Source of the DNA: Juglans regia
Lineage: Eukaryota; Streptophyta; Magnoliopsida; Fagales; Juglandaceae
Reading direction: 5' to 3'
DNA length: 64,000 nucleotides
Assembly (NCBI RefSeq): GCF_001411555.2
Contig: NC_049915.1
Span: forward strand, 19,234,640-19,298,639
In this document: piece by piece, positions 25,071 through 37,926 of the stretch
Layout: each line of letters starts with the position of its first letter
How positions within the stretch are numbered: the first letter of the stretch is position 1
Notes under the pieces: generated by a model
What the model was told of the DNA's origin: nothing
Seen by the model: only the letters and a program-made list of their open reading frames with translations
The model's database searches: none
Made by a program: the position numbers and the translations under genes

Positions 25071-27528
25071 ACTGCTTAGAATTCTTTTCATATTCTAAGA
25101 TAGTAGAAGAGAGAACAGTAAAGTTTTAGTTATTATTAACTAGGTCTTATTTTTTGGCCAACAAACTGTGTTGGTCTCTTTCTTCGAACATTTCAGACCA
25201 ACAAACTGCATTGCCACCACCTCTAACCACCGTCTCTAACGATAGTACCCTAGTTCGTATAGCAGACTATAGAAAAATCGTTATTTAGACAGCACTTTCT
25301 TTACAAAGAATCGGTAGGGATCATTTTTTATCTCAAATCTCGATTTATTTTCCTTTTTTGTATTGTAATTATTGTAATGGAGTGTTCAATAGGAAGCCTC
25401 ACTCCCTCCACAAGTATCTTGATCCTTTTATGCTAATGAAATGCTTGCTTTAGGAAAAAAAAAGCTTTATTTAGATCTACAAAGATTGGTGCATGTTTAC
25501 AAGAAACTTAAATGAATAATACACCAACTATAATATGGGGGTGGTACCCTAATGACTAGGGTGTATCATTTGTGCCCTAAATTAATGAAATATGACCATA
25601 ATTAACCAATCTTAACCTTCAATTTCATCATGTGTAAAGCGTCCGTACAGTTAGGGATATTTTGTTGCATTTATACTATAAACTAGATTTCAGCAAGAGC
25701 CTAAGCTCCCTATTGTATGGATGCATTAAAAATAGAGGGAATTTAAAAAAAAAAAATTAAAAAATAAATCCAAATTCTATTTCGTTTGAATGTGTCCTAT
25801 TTATGTCACTTTGAGTAAGACTCTAAAAGCATATAAACAAATAAAAATAAAGGAAGATGCACCGGTTAGGATGTACTTTTTTTTTAATGAAATGATAATG
25901 CAGATCTATCTTTGCATTAAAGGACAAAAGTACATAAAAACCAAGGAACATAAAGTTGGGATGGGTTTGGATACATAAAATTATCTAATATCATCTTATT
26001 TATTTTATTATTATAATTTTTTCAAATTTTTGTATGAAAATATAATAAATAATTTAACTTTTTCAAGTCTTAAAATAAAAATAATACTAAAAAATTATAT
26101 TTAATAATATTTTATTTAACTTTCAACAAAACATCTCATCGGAACTCCTTATTTCTATTTCTACTTCTAAATAAATTAGGATATCTTGTCTTATGTTCTT
26201 TTCCGGCAGAAACATTTAGTAAGTGAGATGATATGAAAGTTGAAATTTGAATAATATATTGTTAGAATATACTTTTTTAATATAATTTTTATTTTGATAT
26301 TTAAAAATGTTGGATTCTTTATTATATTTTATTTAAAAATTTGAGAAAATTGTAATAATTAAATGAGATGAGTTGAAATGGTTTCTGAAGCAGCTGCGAA
26401 CCTTTTGAAAGTGGAAATCCATACTGATATTAATTGCAGTAATCTAATATCTACAGTGAATTATGAAGTCATTGTAATGTTCCTTTTAGAATTTGAGATT
26501 TTGCAATCAACATAATTTCAAATTAAGTTGTAGTATTCCTCCTCATACACTCCAAATAAGTACTAAAACTAACATAATATTGGATAAATTGAATGGTGGG
26601 GTTGATGATACGCCAAACAATGTGATGCTAAGCAAGAGAGTGATAATCTACCAGAAAGAAAACAAATTGCAAGGTGAGAGAAGAGGACACCAGAATTTTG
26701 CCACTGCAACCAACAACTACAGCTACAAACCACCAATAAAAAATTGTGGTTTGTTTCCAGTTTGGCTTTCTTTCTTCTTCTTTTTTTCTGGTACACTGCA
26801 TGAAGTTTATTTACACTTATTAACTGTGAATTATATCAGTTGCTAAGAGGCAACCTTGATCTAATCTTGCTTAACACAAACCATGTCTGAAGGAACCACA
26901 TGATGCTAATTAGCCTAAAAATCAGTGGCCATGTCAAAATTATACAACTAGGAATGAAAAGTTCAAGAACTGAATGAAAAAAGGAAGACAGTTTTCTTCC
27001 AAAGAGTCAATCTATTAATATGTCTCTAAACCAGCAAGAGACATTTCTTTCGGCAATTGTCTAAATTGTATGTTATCTTTATTTCAGGGTGGGACGAGTT
27101 TTCTTATGGGGAAATTATTGAAAAAGTAAGTTCAACATCGTCATGAATCATGAAACCTCTCACTTTCATCCACCAACCCTATACATGAGTGACCTTGCTC
27201 AACTACTTCACTGAAGATAAAAGGGCTAAGAAGGGTTTTTGCTTTAGACGTGCTACAAACAGGATTCAAAGTCTTAAACTTCAACCCTGACTGCCACACA
27301 GAACAAAAAAAGAAAGAAAAAGAAACTTGATCTACAAGTGTACCAAATTTCCCTTTTAAGACATTCACATGAAATTATATCCATACATGATTTCCAGAGC
27401 GCCCCAAAAATAAGTTAAAAGATATTTACATGGGTACACAACCACACCAAATGTGGTCAAAATAGCTATCTGACCTTTGCAAGCATCATTGTGCCATTAG
27501 CGCTCTAAGTAGGAGAATTGGATAGCAT

Positions 27529-30500
27529 TTAGTTTTCCTCTTGAGTAGGTGGTTCAAGCATTCTCACACTACGAGGAAGCATGAACTCGGAAAATATGGG
27601 ATAGTGCGAGGATGGATAGTACCCATCAATGTTATCATTCACCACTTCACAAGAAACAGGAATTAGAGATCTACCCCTGAAGAGAATCCAATCTACGTGT
27701 AGATCCTGAGTTTGGCGATCCCAGCAAAGGCAAAGAGCTCTAAAAATCAGTTTGAGGTATTCAACAGCTCCTTGTTTGTTACCTGAAAGCACAAATACTA
27801 TCAAATGGGACCATGGCCATAATATGTCCAAGTACAAATAGAGCAATGCGATACCTTTGAATCCATGGTAAGTGCGTATGAGAGAAACATTTTTTCTCAC
27901 ACGGGCATTGGGCCATACATCCCTCATATCCCCCATTACACCATGCTCTCTGCAGGGAAGAGAAAAGTCGAAAGAAATATTGTTTATTCCTTCACAGGAA
28001 AAGACTAACACAATCATTTTGCAATCAAATGATAACCAGGGAAGGATTAATGCTAGGGTGTTCTTTTCACTAATTTCTAATTCTTATTTTTAAAGAGTAT
28101 GAAAATTACCAACTTATCATGAAAGAAATCCTTTAATAGTCTATCATAAATGGGACAGCAAACAAAGAGAACTTCCGTCCTTATGTGACACCTTCATCAA
28201 TAGCAGAACAAGGTTGTTGTAGCTTAGCCGTTAAAGAACCAAGACTCCCCTATCTATTAGCAGAAAACCAAATTGGAAAGAAGAGTAATGTTAATGATCC
28301 CAAATGATGTGTCATGAATAGGATTGGTTGTATTCATCTGATCATACTTCCTTCTGCTTAAAAAGAGGTAACCATATTCATGTCATGGTATTGTTATTCA
28401 AGTAAAATGACTGCCCAGATGAAAATAAAAGGTTATGGTCCTTCCAGGAAAAAGTTAAACTGTTTGAAGCATTTGCATTCCAAACATGGAAGTAATGAGA
28501 AAATTGAATCTTTTCGTCAATTTTGTTTTCCACAAATCCCACTTTCTACTTATTTTATCAATATTCATAGTTTAATTTGCAACACAGAAGATCCAAAACT
28601 CAAAATATGGTGATGAGCATAGCATGTAGGTAATGTGAAAAAAAACATGAAACAGGACAGGACCATAAAACATCAGGACATTATATGTCAATGGCTACCT
28701 TGATCTCCCAAGTAGAAAACGCCCTGTAGTCGATTCCTTTTGTGTGTTGAACCCTCCGCAGTATACAACCGGTAAGCTAGGAGGTAGGGATGCGATGTGC
28801 TGCCATGTGAGTAAAGCACTTCGTCTACGGGCACGAGGGCTGTTCTCATCTATATTTGTATTGACTATCTGGAAGGAAAAGCCTGGTGGCTCGACTCCTT
28901 TCAGTTGGAATGTGTGGGCATCATGTCAAAGAAGCAAAGAAACAATACTCTTGTATATAAAAATAATACATTAAGTTAAAGACAATTCAATTAAGATAAA
29001 GTAAACTTATAAGGATATCACCCATGTTGCAATACATGGAACAACAGAACCCCATGACATGCTTCCGGGGACAGAAGGCGACTCTGACAACCAGAAAGTT
29101 CCACCTTCTACCAGCTCTACCTTCATTAATAAAAGAGTGAAGTAACACCTAACTTTTCTGAAAAATAAGAGTTAAAAAGTTCTGTGATACAGGAAAAAGG
29201 AATCAATCTTGTACCTTCTCCTTATCATAGAAGATGGTGCAGTGTTCATCTGAAGTGTCTTGTGATCCTTTCCTAGATATTCCAAAATGATCATAACCTA
29301 GTAGATAACATGAAAGCAAGAAGAGGAAAAAAATTCTAATTACAAGCTGACTTTCCGATATAGGATGATAGCAGTAAGGAAAGATCAGATATTACATGAA
29401 CATAATATTGGTACGTTTCTTTTATTGTACCCAAGTTAATAAGTAAACAAAATAGGAAGAAGCACAAAGGAAAGAATCAGCAGTTACTGCAATATTTTCT
29501 ATTGAACCACAGAGAAGAATGACGTTAAGGCCTCAATAAGTCATTTATTATAAGAAACCTCTCTTGAATCACATAAACCACTCACTAAACTTGTTGAATC
29601 TATTGCTGGGTGCATGAAATATCTATGGTCCGGCATATACAGTTCGTCTATTGGGTTTCACGATGTGACATAGCCAGAAATCTATAAATTTATTTATATG
29701 TATGTAAATAAAAAGGTACATATGCATGCACATGCATGTCTATACTTGTGTATGTATATGGCAGGTATTGAATGCACTTCACATGAACACCCTAGATCCA
29801 TATTTAGCCTTGATTAATAATCTTTCTGTCAGAATCAACAAACATATAGACCTAGCTGGAAATGATATAGGATCTGTCTCCAGCTGAAGTTATATGCAAA
29901 GGCATGGCATATGTAAGATCAATGCAATCAGATCATCTCAGATGTTAGCTGGTCGGGCACCACATTGAAATGCTTTATATTCGATACAAGTAACAAAATA
30001 TACAAGATCCACCGGCACATAAATGTACCAAATTAATACAAGTTCAAAAGCTGTTCTTATTTTATATTATTACAAAGTTTCAAAGCCAGCCTCTTTGATT
30101 TTCAAGCTAAGTTCATAAGTTTTTTAGTAATTAATCCCTGAAAAAGAAAATAAAAGTTACCTGGCAAGCCCTGCTGAAGATAATCCAACTGGGATTTCAC
30201 TCCTGAACCAAGACAGAAAATCAAAAAAAAAAATGTCATAGAAGGAAGAAAAGCCAAACCCTAAGAAATAATTTTACTTAAATCTAATCCAACTAATCCA
30301 TGCTTCAAAGAAGTATGACAACTAAAGTAAGAAGAACACAATAGGAATCCTTCAACCTAAAGCATCAATTTCAAAAGTAAAACCCAACTACACGCTAAAG
30401 AAGCAAAAACCCATATCCAAACCGCCAATCAATGAAGAGCCAGACCAACCATTTCAACCAATAAGACCCACGGACATGCACGCAGAGACACAGACATACA

Positions 30501-30675
30501 TGTACAGGCGCGAGTATGGAGAGGAAGGGAGACCTTGTTGGGTACAGAGGATCACTGGGGAGTAACTGGTGATGACGCTGATACACAAATCCCTCCTCTT
30601 TGCCCATGAATTAGGACTGTCTGGTGGCTGATCTTCATGGAGGTTGAAGGTCATCACTGTTAAAGAAACACTCAT
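27529..30675 (-). CDS. DNase I-like (endonuclease/exonuclease/phosphatase fold) protein, degenerate active site
   Basis: Seven exons on the minus strand: 30534-30675, 30161-30202, 29215-29297, 29019-29120, 28699-28913, 27855-27949 and 27529-27782, coding for 310 residues. Fold markers are readable: MTFNLHEDQ (Asn11), SWGSVVPCIATW, WQHIASLPPSLPVVYCGGFN (176-179), HVDWILFRG (Asp257) and SSHYPIF (His286). Three positions that are acidic in active family members differ: QE becomes QQG (Gln47), GDFN becomes GGFN (Gly177) and SDH becomes SSH (Ser285). A non-catalytic or altered role is likely. I recall the same residues in an Arabidopsis homologue, so the change may be ancient. Intron 4 (28914-29018) reads as AT-AC U12 type; no GT-AG reading keeps the frame. 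The role is unknown. The gene lies 1.5 kb downstream of LAP copy A on the same strand. Confidence 0.88.
28914..29018 (-). other. Probable U12-type AT-AC intron
   Basis: On the minus strand the 105-base intron starts ATATCCTT, the full U12 5' splice-site consensus, and ends CCCAC before exon base 28913. A branch-like TTCTTTGAC sits so that its A is about 12 bases before the 3' end, the spacing expected for U12 introns. Joining yields ATWV-TFQLKGVEPP in frame. A GT donor four bases upstream exists, but no AG acceptor keeps the frame: the only nearby AG upstream gives an in-frame TGA, and the one downstream shifts phase. Confidence 0.8.
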
Positions 30676-32212
30676 GCTTTTTACTAATCTCTTTCTCTAT
30701 CTTTCTCTCTATCCTTTCTTTTTCCTACATGATCTTCATTCAAATAATGTTGCACAGAGGAAAGTGAACAAATTTACGCATATTCGTTTCTTGTGGACTC
30801 GAACGGGAGATTCACTGATGCACAGTACGATTTTGAAGTGAGAGCCGAGAGAGACGTTCAATCCTCAATCATGCCTGAACTGAAACAACTCATCTACTTG
30901 TTGGGTTTTGACTTTGTACGTGCGAGGTCAAATTGTGGACCCCTAGAAGCACGTGTCAAGACGATGCTCATAAGTCATAACTAGTATTGCTCTGTTTTAC
31001 CGTTTCAGAGAAAATTCCGACTTGGATTTTCTTTAGACTGTTGGTGTTAGTTTTTCTTTCAAAGAAGTTCATGGAACTGCAAAACCTACAGTACGAGATC
31101 ATGGTGCTAAAGAGTATCAAATGGTTTTGCTTATAAGATCATGATCGTTAACATACATCATTGGCAAAACAATATCGTATAAAATGCAGGTCATGACATC
31201 AAATCACCTGTATTAGTCTAGACAACTGACAGTCTGAGACATGTCTGATATTGCCTGATTTTTAAGTCATCCCTCTGGTCATATCTCCTTTTTTCTGCCT
31301 AATTCGTTTGAAAAACGAATATGATTGAAAATTATTATTATTTCTTTTGGAATTAGGATTTGCTTTTTTTGTTTTACTATCAATATACAAGAAACAACTA
31401 AGTAGATTGTCGAATGATAAGTTTCCAAAAATATAATTGATTGCTGACCATTGTAACAACTAAGTAGGTAGATTAACTAAAGATAAGTTTCAAAAAACAT
31501 GATTGATTGCTGACTATTATCATTGAATGCGATTTTGAGATTAATGAAATTTTGTACATTTACATCCTTGGTGAGGATTGGAAAAGGTCAACCTCAATGG
31601 GAAAATACAAACACATGAGGATTACTATGTTCTTATTGCCACCCTCCACTTCGTTTAGAGAACTTCCAACTTGGAGTGACTTGTTATCTCAGGAAAATTT
31701 TCTGTTTTAGAAAACAAAAATATTTAGGTGCCCTACTTGAAAGATTTTTTTTTTTTTTGTCCACCAGCTTTGCAAATTTTTAAAAGTGCAACCACAAGAT
31801 TGTAAATATAATTTTTCTTTATTGTCTACCAGAGCCTCAAGCACTTCTTGTTTTTCAATGAACAAGAATGAAGGCAAATGGACTTAAGTGTATACTTCAT
31901 GTGTTAGCAAGACCTATTTAGGCTCCCCTAATACACAGAAAAACACCACCAGAGTGACGGAAAGAAAATCAAGAAATAACTATAAAGACCGATAGACATT
32001 CAAAGAGACTGTTCGAGTTGAAAATCAAATACTTTTAATTTACCCAAACAAACCCAAACAAGACCATGCCCTCGGCTCATCACTTCTCAAATCTCCAACA
32101 TGTTTTATTCACTCAACTCGTTGGAAAACCAACCAAGATGTATCTGTTTCCTCCCTCATGCTTGGCTGATGTGAAAGAGATCCCAACAGCATGCTTCGAA
32201 CCAACTCCGTAT
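30676..32212. other. Spacer between LAP copy A and the DNase I-like gene
   Basis: Presumed LAP 3' untranslated region plus the promoter of the DNase I-like gene. A 67-codon frame at 31507-31710 is identical in unit B (44584-44787), but the surrounding noncoding sequence is just as similar, so it is not evidence for a gene. The T14 run at 31747-31760 is also shared. No RNA gene or transposon border recognised. Confidence 0.5.
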
Positions 32213-35200
32213 CTAAGAAGAGTTCTTCAACACCCACTCTACCAGAGTAGAAATGCCAAAGCCTGTAGCAGTACGTTTCTTCTCGTTCCAAGCTGGGCCA
32301 GCGATGTCTATGTGCATCCACTTAACCTTTTCATCAACAAACTGCAAAAGCACAACACAAGTTTTAGAAACCTAAAGCAGATGCTATTGAAAAGAACTTT
32401 GCTTAAAATTCAGTCGAAGTAAAGACGGAAACTAGCATGGGACCGTCAAAAGATCCAACTCTAACACCCCCTCCCCCTTTTTTGTCAAAGGGAAAAATAA
32501 AAATCAGAGGATAAAAACACCAAAAATTATCAAAAGACTAAAAAAAGAGCATATGGAGAAGGGAACCCCCCCGCCCCATGATTGCTATCATAACAAGTCT
32601 CTGAACATGTATCAAGCAGAAAACATTTAATAATTTATAATGAAAAATGACCAAATTGTTTACCTGCTTCAAGAAGAGAGCAGCAGTGATAGCACCACCT
32701 TGACGACCACCAGTGTTGACCATATCAGCTACTCCTGATTTCATCGACTCCCAATAACTTTCCTCCATTGGCATTCTCCAAAGTTTCTCCCCACTGACCT
32801 CTGAAGCTGCGAATACCTCCTTGGCCAAGTCATCACTGGGCGTAAAGACACCTATAAAAGAAAAGGTTTGCCATATCAGTAATTAACCAGTATTCAAGTT
32901 GTAAGAACTCAGCAGATACATGAAAGAATGGGAATGCAGCTAGTAAAACGCCACCATTTTAATAGTGTTATACAAATTACAAACATAACCCAAGGTGTTT
33001 CAACAGAATTCCATGACATTATTCAGAACTGCCAATATATCACTATTTCTGACAAGCAACAGTCAAGTAAATTTTCAAAACCAGTGTGCTCTTCCCCCCT
33101 TCCTATTTGTTTACTATAAAATAGAGTGGTTCTCAGACCTCAAATCCCAGCAGTACATAAAACTCAGATACATTTGTTTACGAGAATATGTAGATACCTG
33201 CAATTGAAGGGCCAAGAGCGACTATGCAAGCCCCAGTTAAGGTTGCCAGGTCAACTATCTGCAGAACAAATAATGGTAGTGTGAGCACTAAACCCAAAAT
33301 AAACATCTTAACAAGATTGGAACTCTTTGAGAACAAAGCTAGAAGAACAATGTGAGGGGCGTCCTGTATTTCTGGACACAGCTCCACTATGGCATGTACA
33401 CCTCAGTAAGAATTTTAACAGGTTATAGATATAACACAATCACTCAAGACCCCATAAACAATGAAACATGTTGTGAATCAGATCCTTTACACAGTGAACC
33501 AGGATGAGAGCATCACTATCAAACATCAAACAACTAGAAGTTCAGAAATTTTGTGCCAAGTTACATCATTTTGAATAATGCTAATAATATGTTAGATGTA
33601 TCACGATTCTTATGAGTACCAACGGCAGATGTAAGTATTACCTTGTCAACACCTTGGTCACAAGCATATAGCAAAGCATCTGCCAGGGTAAGCCTGCCCT
33701 CAGCATCTGTGTTGTTAACCTGCATTAGAGATTGAAGTCAACTAGAAAATATCAGTTTATAGATATGGATGCAAAAACATATCATATGAAAATCAAATCA
33801 TCTCCACAACAAGGACTATTTAGAGAATTATGGCAGCCATCACAAGTTCAGTTTTCTGGAAAACTTTGAAAATGCTATGAAGAAACCAATGGGGCCAACG
33901 AAAATTACACGGAATATACAAAAACAGCCTGGATAATTTTTCATCATTTTAATGAGTTCTAGGTAGTAGATACTTCCATTATGAACCCAATTAAGTTTGA
34001 CCCAGGTCTACTACTCATTTATTACCCAATAGGACCTGATACAATAATGAATAAAGAACTTCAAGATGAAGTTTTTCTTTCAATCTGTGAAATGCTCCAC
34101 TCCTTGAATGAAAACAATTTTAAAATTTGATGCAATCCGATGAGAATGAACCTCTCATTATTTTGTCAGTATAAGAATGAAACCTCTCACAAGTTGGTTA
34201 CTGCATGTTCTCTTCACAAACCAGAGAACCTATACCTCAATGGTCTTTCCATTTGATGCGGTAACAATGTCTCCAGGCCTCATACCCGTTCCACTTATCA
34301 TATTCTCACAAGCTGCCACAATGAAATGAACCTGCATAGACAAGGCATTTACTCTAATATTAGGCTACTAGATTATACTGATCAAAGTCTCAAAAACAGA
34401 ACAAAAATTAAAAGAGATAAAAAATCAAATTTCTGACCTCTACACCAGGAGGTTTAATTTGACCAATAGCTTTTGCCGCACCTAGAACCGCTGCTGAACC
34501 CCCCATATCAAATTTCATGAGCTCAATGGAACAGCCAGGTCCTGTTTTTATGTTGTAGCCACCACTAGAAACATACAAGGATAAAAAATCAAACAGCTCC
34601 TATGAACCGAGAGCCAGAAAAATTAAAACAAAATAACATATAAGATATAGTCTGACAACTTCTCCTTTGAAACTCATATATTTACCTGTCAAAGGTCAAG
34701 CCTTTTCCAACTAAGGCCAACTTGACTTTGGAAGGTCCACTTGGAGGTTTGTAACATAAATGTATAAAGTGAGGGGGATTTGCAGAGGCTGCAGCTACAG
34801 CCAGATATGACCCCATCTTCAATTCTTTGCATTGCTCAGCATTTAAAATTGTAGCAGAAAGAACATCACTGTACAAGGAAGCAATCTTTGAAGCCTCTTC
34901 TGCTAGTGCCGCTGAAGTATAAAAGTCATGGAATACAATTAATACCAAGGATCAAATCATTTTCTAACAAACACAGACAGATGAAACAAAATGCTAGCAG
35001 ACAAAGAAAATGTTTTCTAACTTCATACTCATTAATGCATTACATGAATAAGACAATCAAGAACTATCTAACAAATTACTGCAGGGTATTGCAATGAGAT
35101 ATCATTCAGAAGTGAAAGTGATACGAACCAGGGGTGAGGACATTGGCTGGTGAATTCACAAGTTCCCGCCCAAAAATTACTGCAGAAGAAACATCTTCCG

Positions 35201-36531
35201 CATACTTGAGCTTCTTTTCCAGTTCAGGTCCAGTTCCAAGGCCAAGGATATCCACGGACTTGAGAGTCGGTTTCTTTGACTCTGATTTATATCTATTATC
35301 TTCATATAACCCAAGCACAGTTCCTATGACAATTCAAACCATTCCATCAAGTACGGAAAAATATTACCACAAATATACATAGCCTAGGGCATTGTGAATT
35401 GTCAATCACTACATCATAAAATTAGTACCAGATGCAATTGCCGAAGCTGTGCCAAGTTTTGATTCAGCAGACAGCCCCTCGGAAGAGGCCAGCACGATAG
35501 CAACATCACTTGCTCGAGCAGCCTTGGCTGCAGCTGCAACAGCCTCACCAAGACCCCGAAAAGCAGCCGTAGTTGAAGCAGACTGTCCGAGACCAATCAA
35601 TCCGACCCTCTTTGAGCCAAGACCCGGAAGCCTAAGAACTGTTGACTGGCCAGCCTTTCCTGTAAAATCCTCCTCGGAAGAGGCTTCAGCCAACAAACCA
35701 CCCAACTGAGAATCGAGCTTCTTCAAAATTGAATTCTCAAACTTCGAGTTATCATCCTTCACCATGTCTTTCTCTGTCACACCCACTGCAAGTATGTCTC
35801 CCTTCCATTCCGTCACATCAATCTCTTTCGCAGCAAACGAGACCTGCGCTAGGAATTTTCACAGAATCAAGTCCCTAATATCCAACCAAATTATATGTGT
35901 CTGAAACGAGCTTATCACAAATATAAACAAATGAAAAGCCCATTCTAAGAAACCAATCATTCACTGATTTCAGATCATCAAATTTTTTTTTTTTTTTTAA
36001 ACTAAGATTCCATCACACACGCTTTAAAGAAAAAATGTGGATTCAAAGAGACAGACGGAACCCCGAAAGCAAAGATCGGACCCTTTTTAGCCTATATAGT
36101 CTATAAAGATTCTTGAACCTATGGAGTGAGCACATACAGTGCAAATCCCACTGGTTTCAGACTCAGAAACACATCAACAATAACTCAATTATCCACACAT
36201 GTTAGCCAAAAACGATCAATCAAAAGGCAAAACTACTAAATACAGTGGAAAAAACACAGGGCGTTCAGAGTGTGGGTAAGCGAGTAAGAGAGAGAGAGAG
36301 AGAGAGAGAGACCTTAGGGGCGTCGATGTTAGCGGGCAAAGTGAGACCAAGAGTGGCCCGGGCGAGAGTGTGAGCCATGAGGCTGCCTCTGCGAGAGCAA
36401 AAGGGTGAGACCGCGAAAGAAACTCGAAGTGAAGCGGAAGACTGAAGCTTTCTGAAAACCAAGGACGGAGAAGAGCGAGAAGACGAAGCAAAAAGAAGTG
36501 TGGAGGCCAAAGAAACAATAATGGCGGCCAT
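32213..36531 (-). CDS. LAP: Leucine aminopeptidase (M17), plastid type, copy A
   Basis: A di-metal aminopeptidase that releases N-terminal Leu and related residues; plant LAPs also act as chaperones. Ten exons on the minus strand: 36313-36531, 35429-35843, 35129-35323, 34686-34911, 34438-34564, 34236-34331, 33642-33719, 33198-33258, 32664-32851 and 32213-32341. Phases agree throughout; 577 residues, normal for the plastid isoforms. The first 50 residues are Ser/Arg-rich and nearly free of acids, as in a transit peptide; Met52 begins [15 protein letters not shown], where cytosolic Arabidopsis LAP1 starts (from memory). Metal ligands by family alignment: Lys346 and Asp351 (GKGLTFD), Asp371 (KFDMGGSA), Asp431 and Glu433 (NTDAEGRL, the M17 signature). 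Intron 1 starts in a CT microsatellite. The gene lies upstream of the DNase I-like gene on the same strand. Confidence 0.96.
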
Positions 36532-36856
36532 TTTAAGGTGGGTGAGCCTCTATCTATTTATAGTGAAACCTCGAAGAGACTTTGAGCTGCTCGAGGGACC
36601 GAAGATGATGGGGGCGTGTGCGTTAGCATCACCAAGCCACAAGCGGATAGAATGTAACACTAAACACCTGCCAATGGCGCGTGTCGTCCTGCTTTCTTGA
36701 AAATCTTATGCCAAAGCAGAAATTCCTCGTTTGATATATGTCTCAATTTTCTCTGTGCACAATAAGTTCAAAGAGAGCCGTTTATTAGGATCATCAATAA
36801 AAAGAAATTCTTTAATCACAAAAAATTGCGCGATACTAATTTAGTGATAAGTTTAA

Positions 36857-37051
36857 GGTTGTGTTTGGATGTTAAAGTGAGTTGAGTTGAGTTGAGATGA
36901 TAAAATATTGTTAGAATATTATTTTTTAATATTATTATTATTTTAAGATTTGTAAAAGTTGAATTATTTATTATATTTTATATTAGAATTTGAAAAAGTT
37001 ATAATGATGAATTGAGATGAGTTGAGAGATGTTTATCGTCCAAACGAAGCC
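36857..37051. mobile_element. MITE of the GTTTGGAT family, TAA target duplication
   Basis: 195 bases with ends GGTTGTGTTTGGATG and, reversed from the right, GGCTTCGTTTGGACG. Flanked by TAA at 36854-36856 and 37052-37054. The internal part (TATTGTTAGAATATTATT, then AATATTATTATTATTTTAAG) is shared with copies at 40294, 41509, 51005, 52236, 59838 and 61331. Unit B has the empty site with a single TAA near 49905-49915, so insertion after the duplication is likely. The trinucleotide duplication suggests PIF/Harbinger-type mobilisation. Confidence 0.85.
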
Positions 37052-37926
37052 TAAAGAGTTGAATGTATTTTGGAAGAAAGAGAATTTTGAAATTAAAATT
37101 TGGATGCATTAATTTACAATTAAGACACGAGGTCTAATTATAGATGCAAAGGGTATTGCTTATGAAAAGTTGTATTTTTCTTTTTTTTTGTAAAGGAAAA
37201 TGCTTCTTTTATCGAGAGAAGCTACCGATTTTATGTTTTATTTATTTACTAGGTCAAAACAACGTGCAAAACACGTTTACTTAGTTAGATCAAATAGTTA
37301 TTTTATAAAAATAATATATTTTTTTATAAAATTTGTAAAAATAGTTTATAGTATATATAACTTAGAAGACATTGCTTCAACTTTTATACAAGTAATTTTA
37401 ATTAATAGAATATTATAAAAGAATTTTAACAAATAAATTAACTACTATAATCAGTATTTTAACAAAATAATTGAGTTTGCACCATCAAGATAATGGTATT
37501 TAATGGCGTGTTTTGGACCAAATGAGATTTATTTTCCTTATTTTCCTATATATTTTGCTGGATAACTGTATAATCTCATTGAGAATATTTCACTATTGTG
37601 GTTCTGTTTATAAAATTTTGGTACTTAGGATTACTAAGTTGTGAAATTTATTTTCTTATTTTAATGTATTTTTTTTTATTGGACCATTCTTTTTCAGAAT
37701 GGACTTGTTTTAGTGTGTTTTATTCTCTTTTGGGCCCAACCCATTCGGATTTGAAGCCAAGCCCGTAGTGTGCAGCCCAGTCCTCCATTTCTCTCTAAAC
37801 GGCACCGTTTTGGCCATAGCCCTAAGGGCTTTATTTATTTTCCTCCTGCGCGCTGTCCACTTCTTCTTCTTCTTCGGTTTCATCTTTCTCCTCATATAAA
37901 AATGGTGTCTTTCCTCTATGTGTGTA

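Larger units (their letters stand above)
23521..27528. other. Transposon-rich spacer between TM9 and the DNase I-like gene
   Basis: Contains the bounded elements 24156-24615 and 24627-25070, plus degenerate copies of the GTTTGGAT-ended MITE family near 23760-23972 (ending ATCCAAACGGCT) and two near 25965-26160 and 26215-26395. The rest is AT-rich with only short frames. A pol II-like 3' end (TTTTATGCTAATGAAATGC, then A9 at 25455-25463) is visible but no gene could be tied to it. 27.0-27.5 kb is probably the 3' region of the minus-strand gene that ends at 27529. Confidence 0.5.

Noticed and set aside
28699..29120. GT-AG splice for intron 4 of the DNase I-like gene using GTGATA as donor
   Set aside because: No AG acceptor gives an open frame: the upstream AG near 28951 gives an in-frame TGA, and the downstream AG shifts phase. 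The AT-AC reading fits all signals.
31507..31710. 67-codon plus-strand frame identical in both duplication units
   Set aside because: Neighbouring noncoding sequence is equally similar and the frame resembles no family I know; identity follows from the recent duplication.
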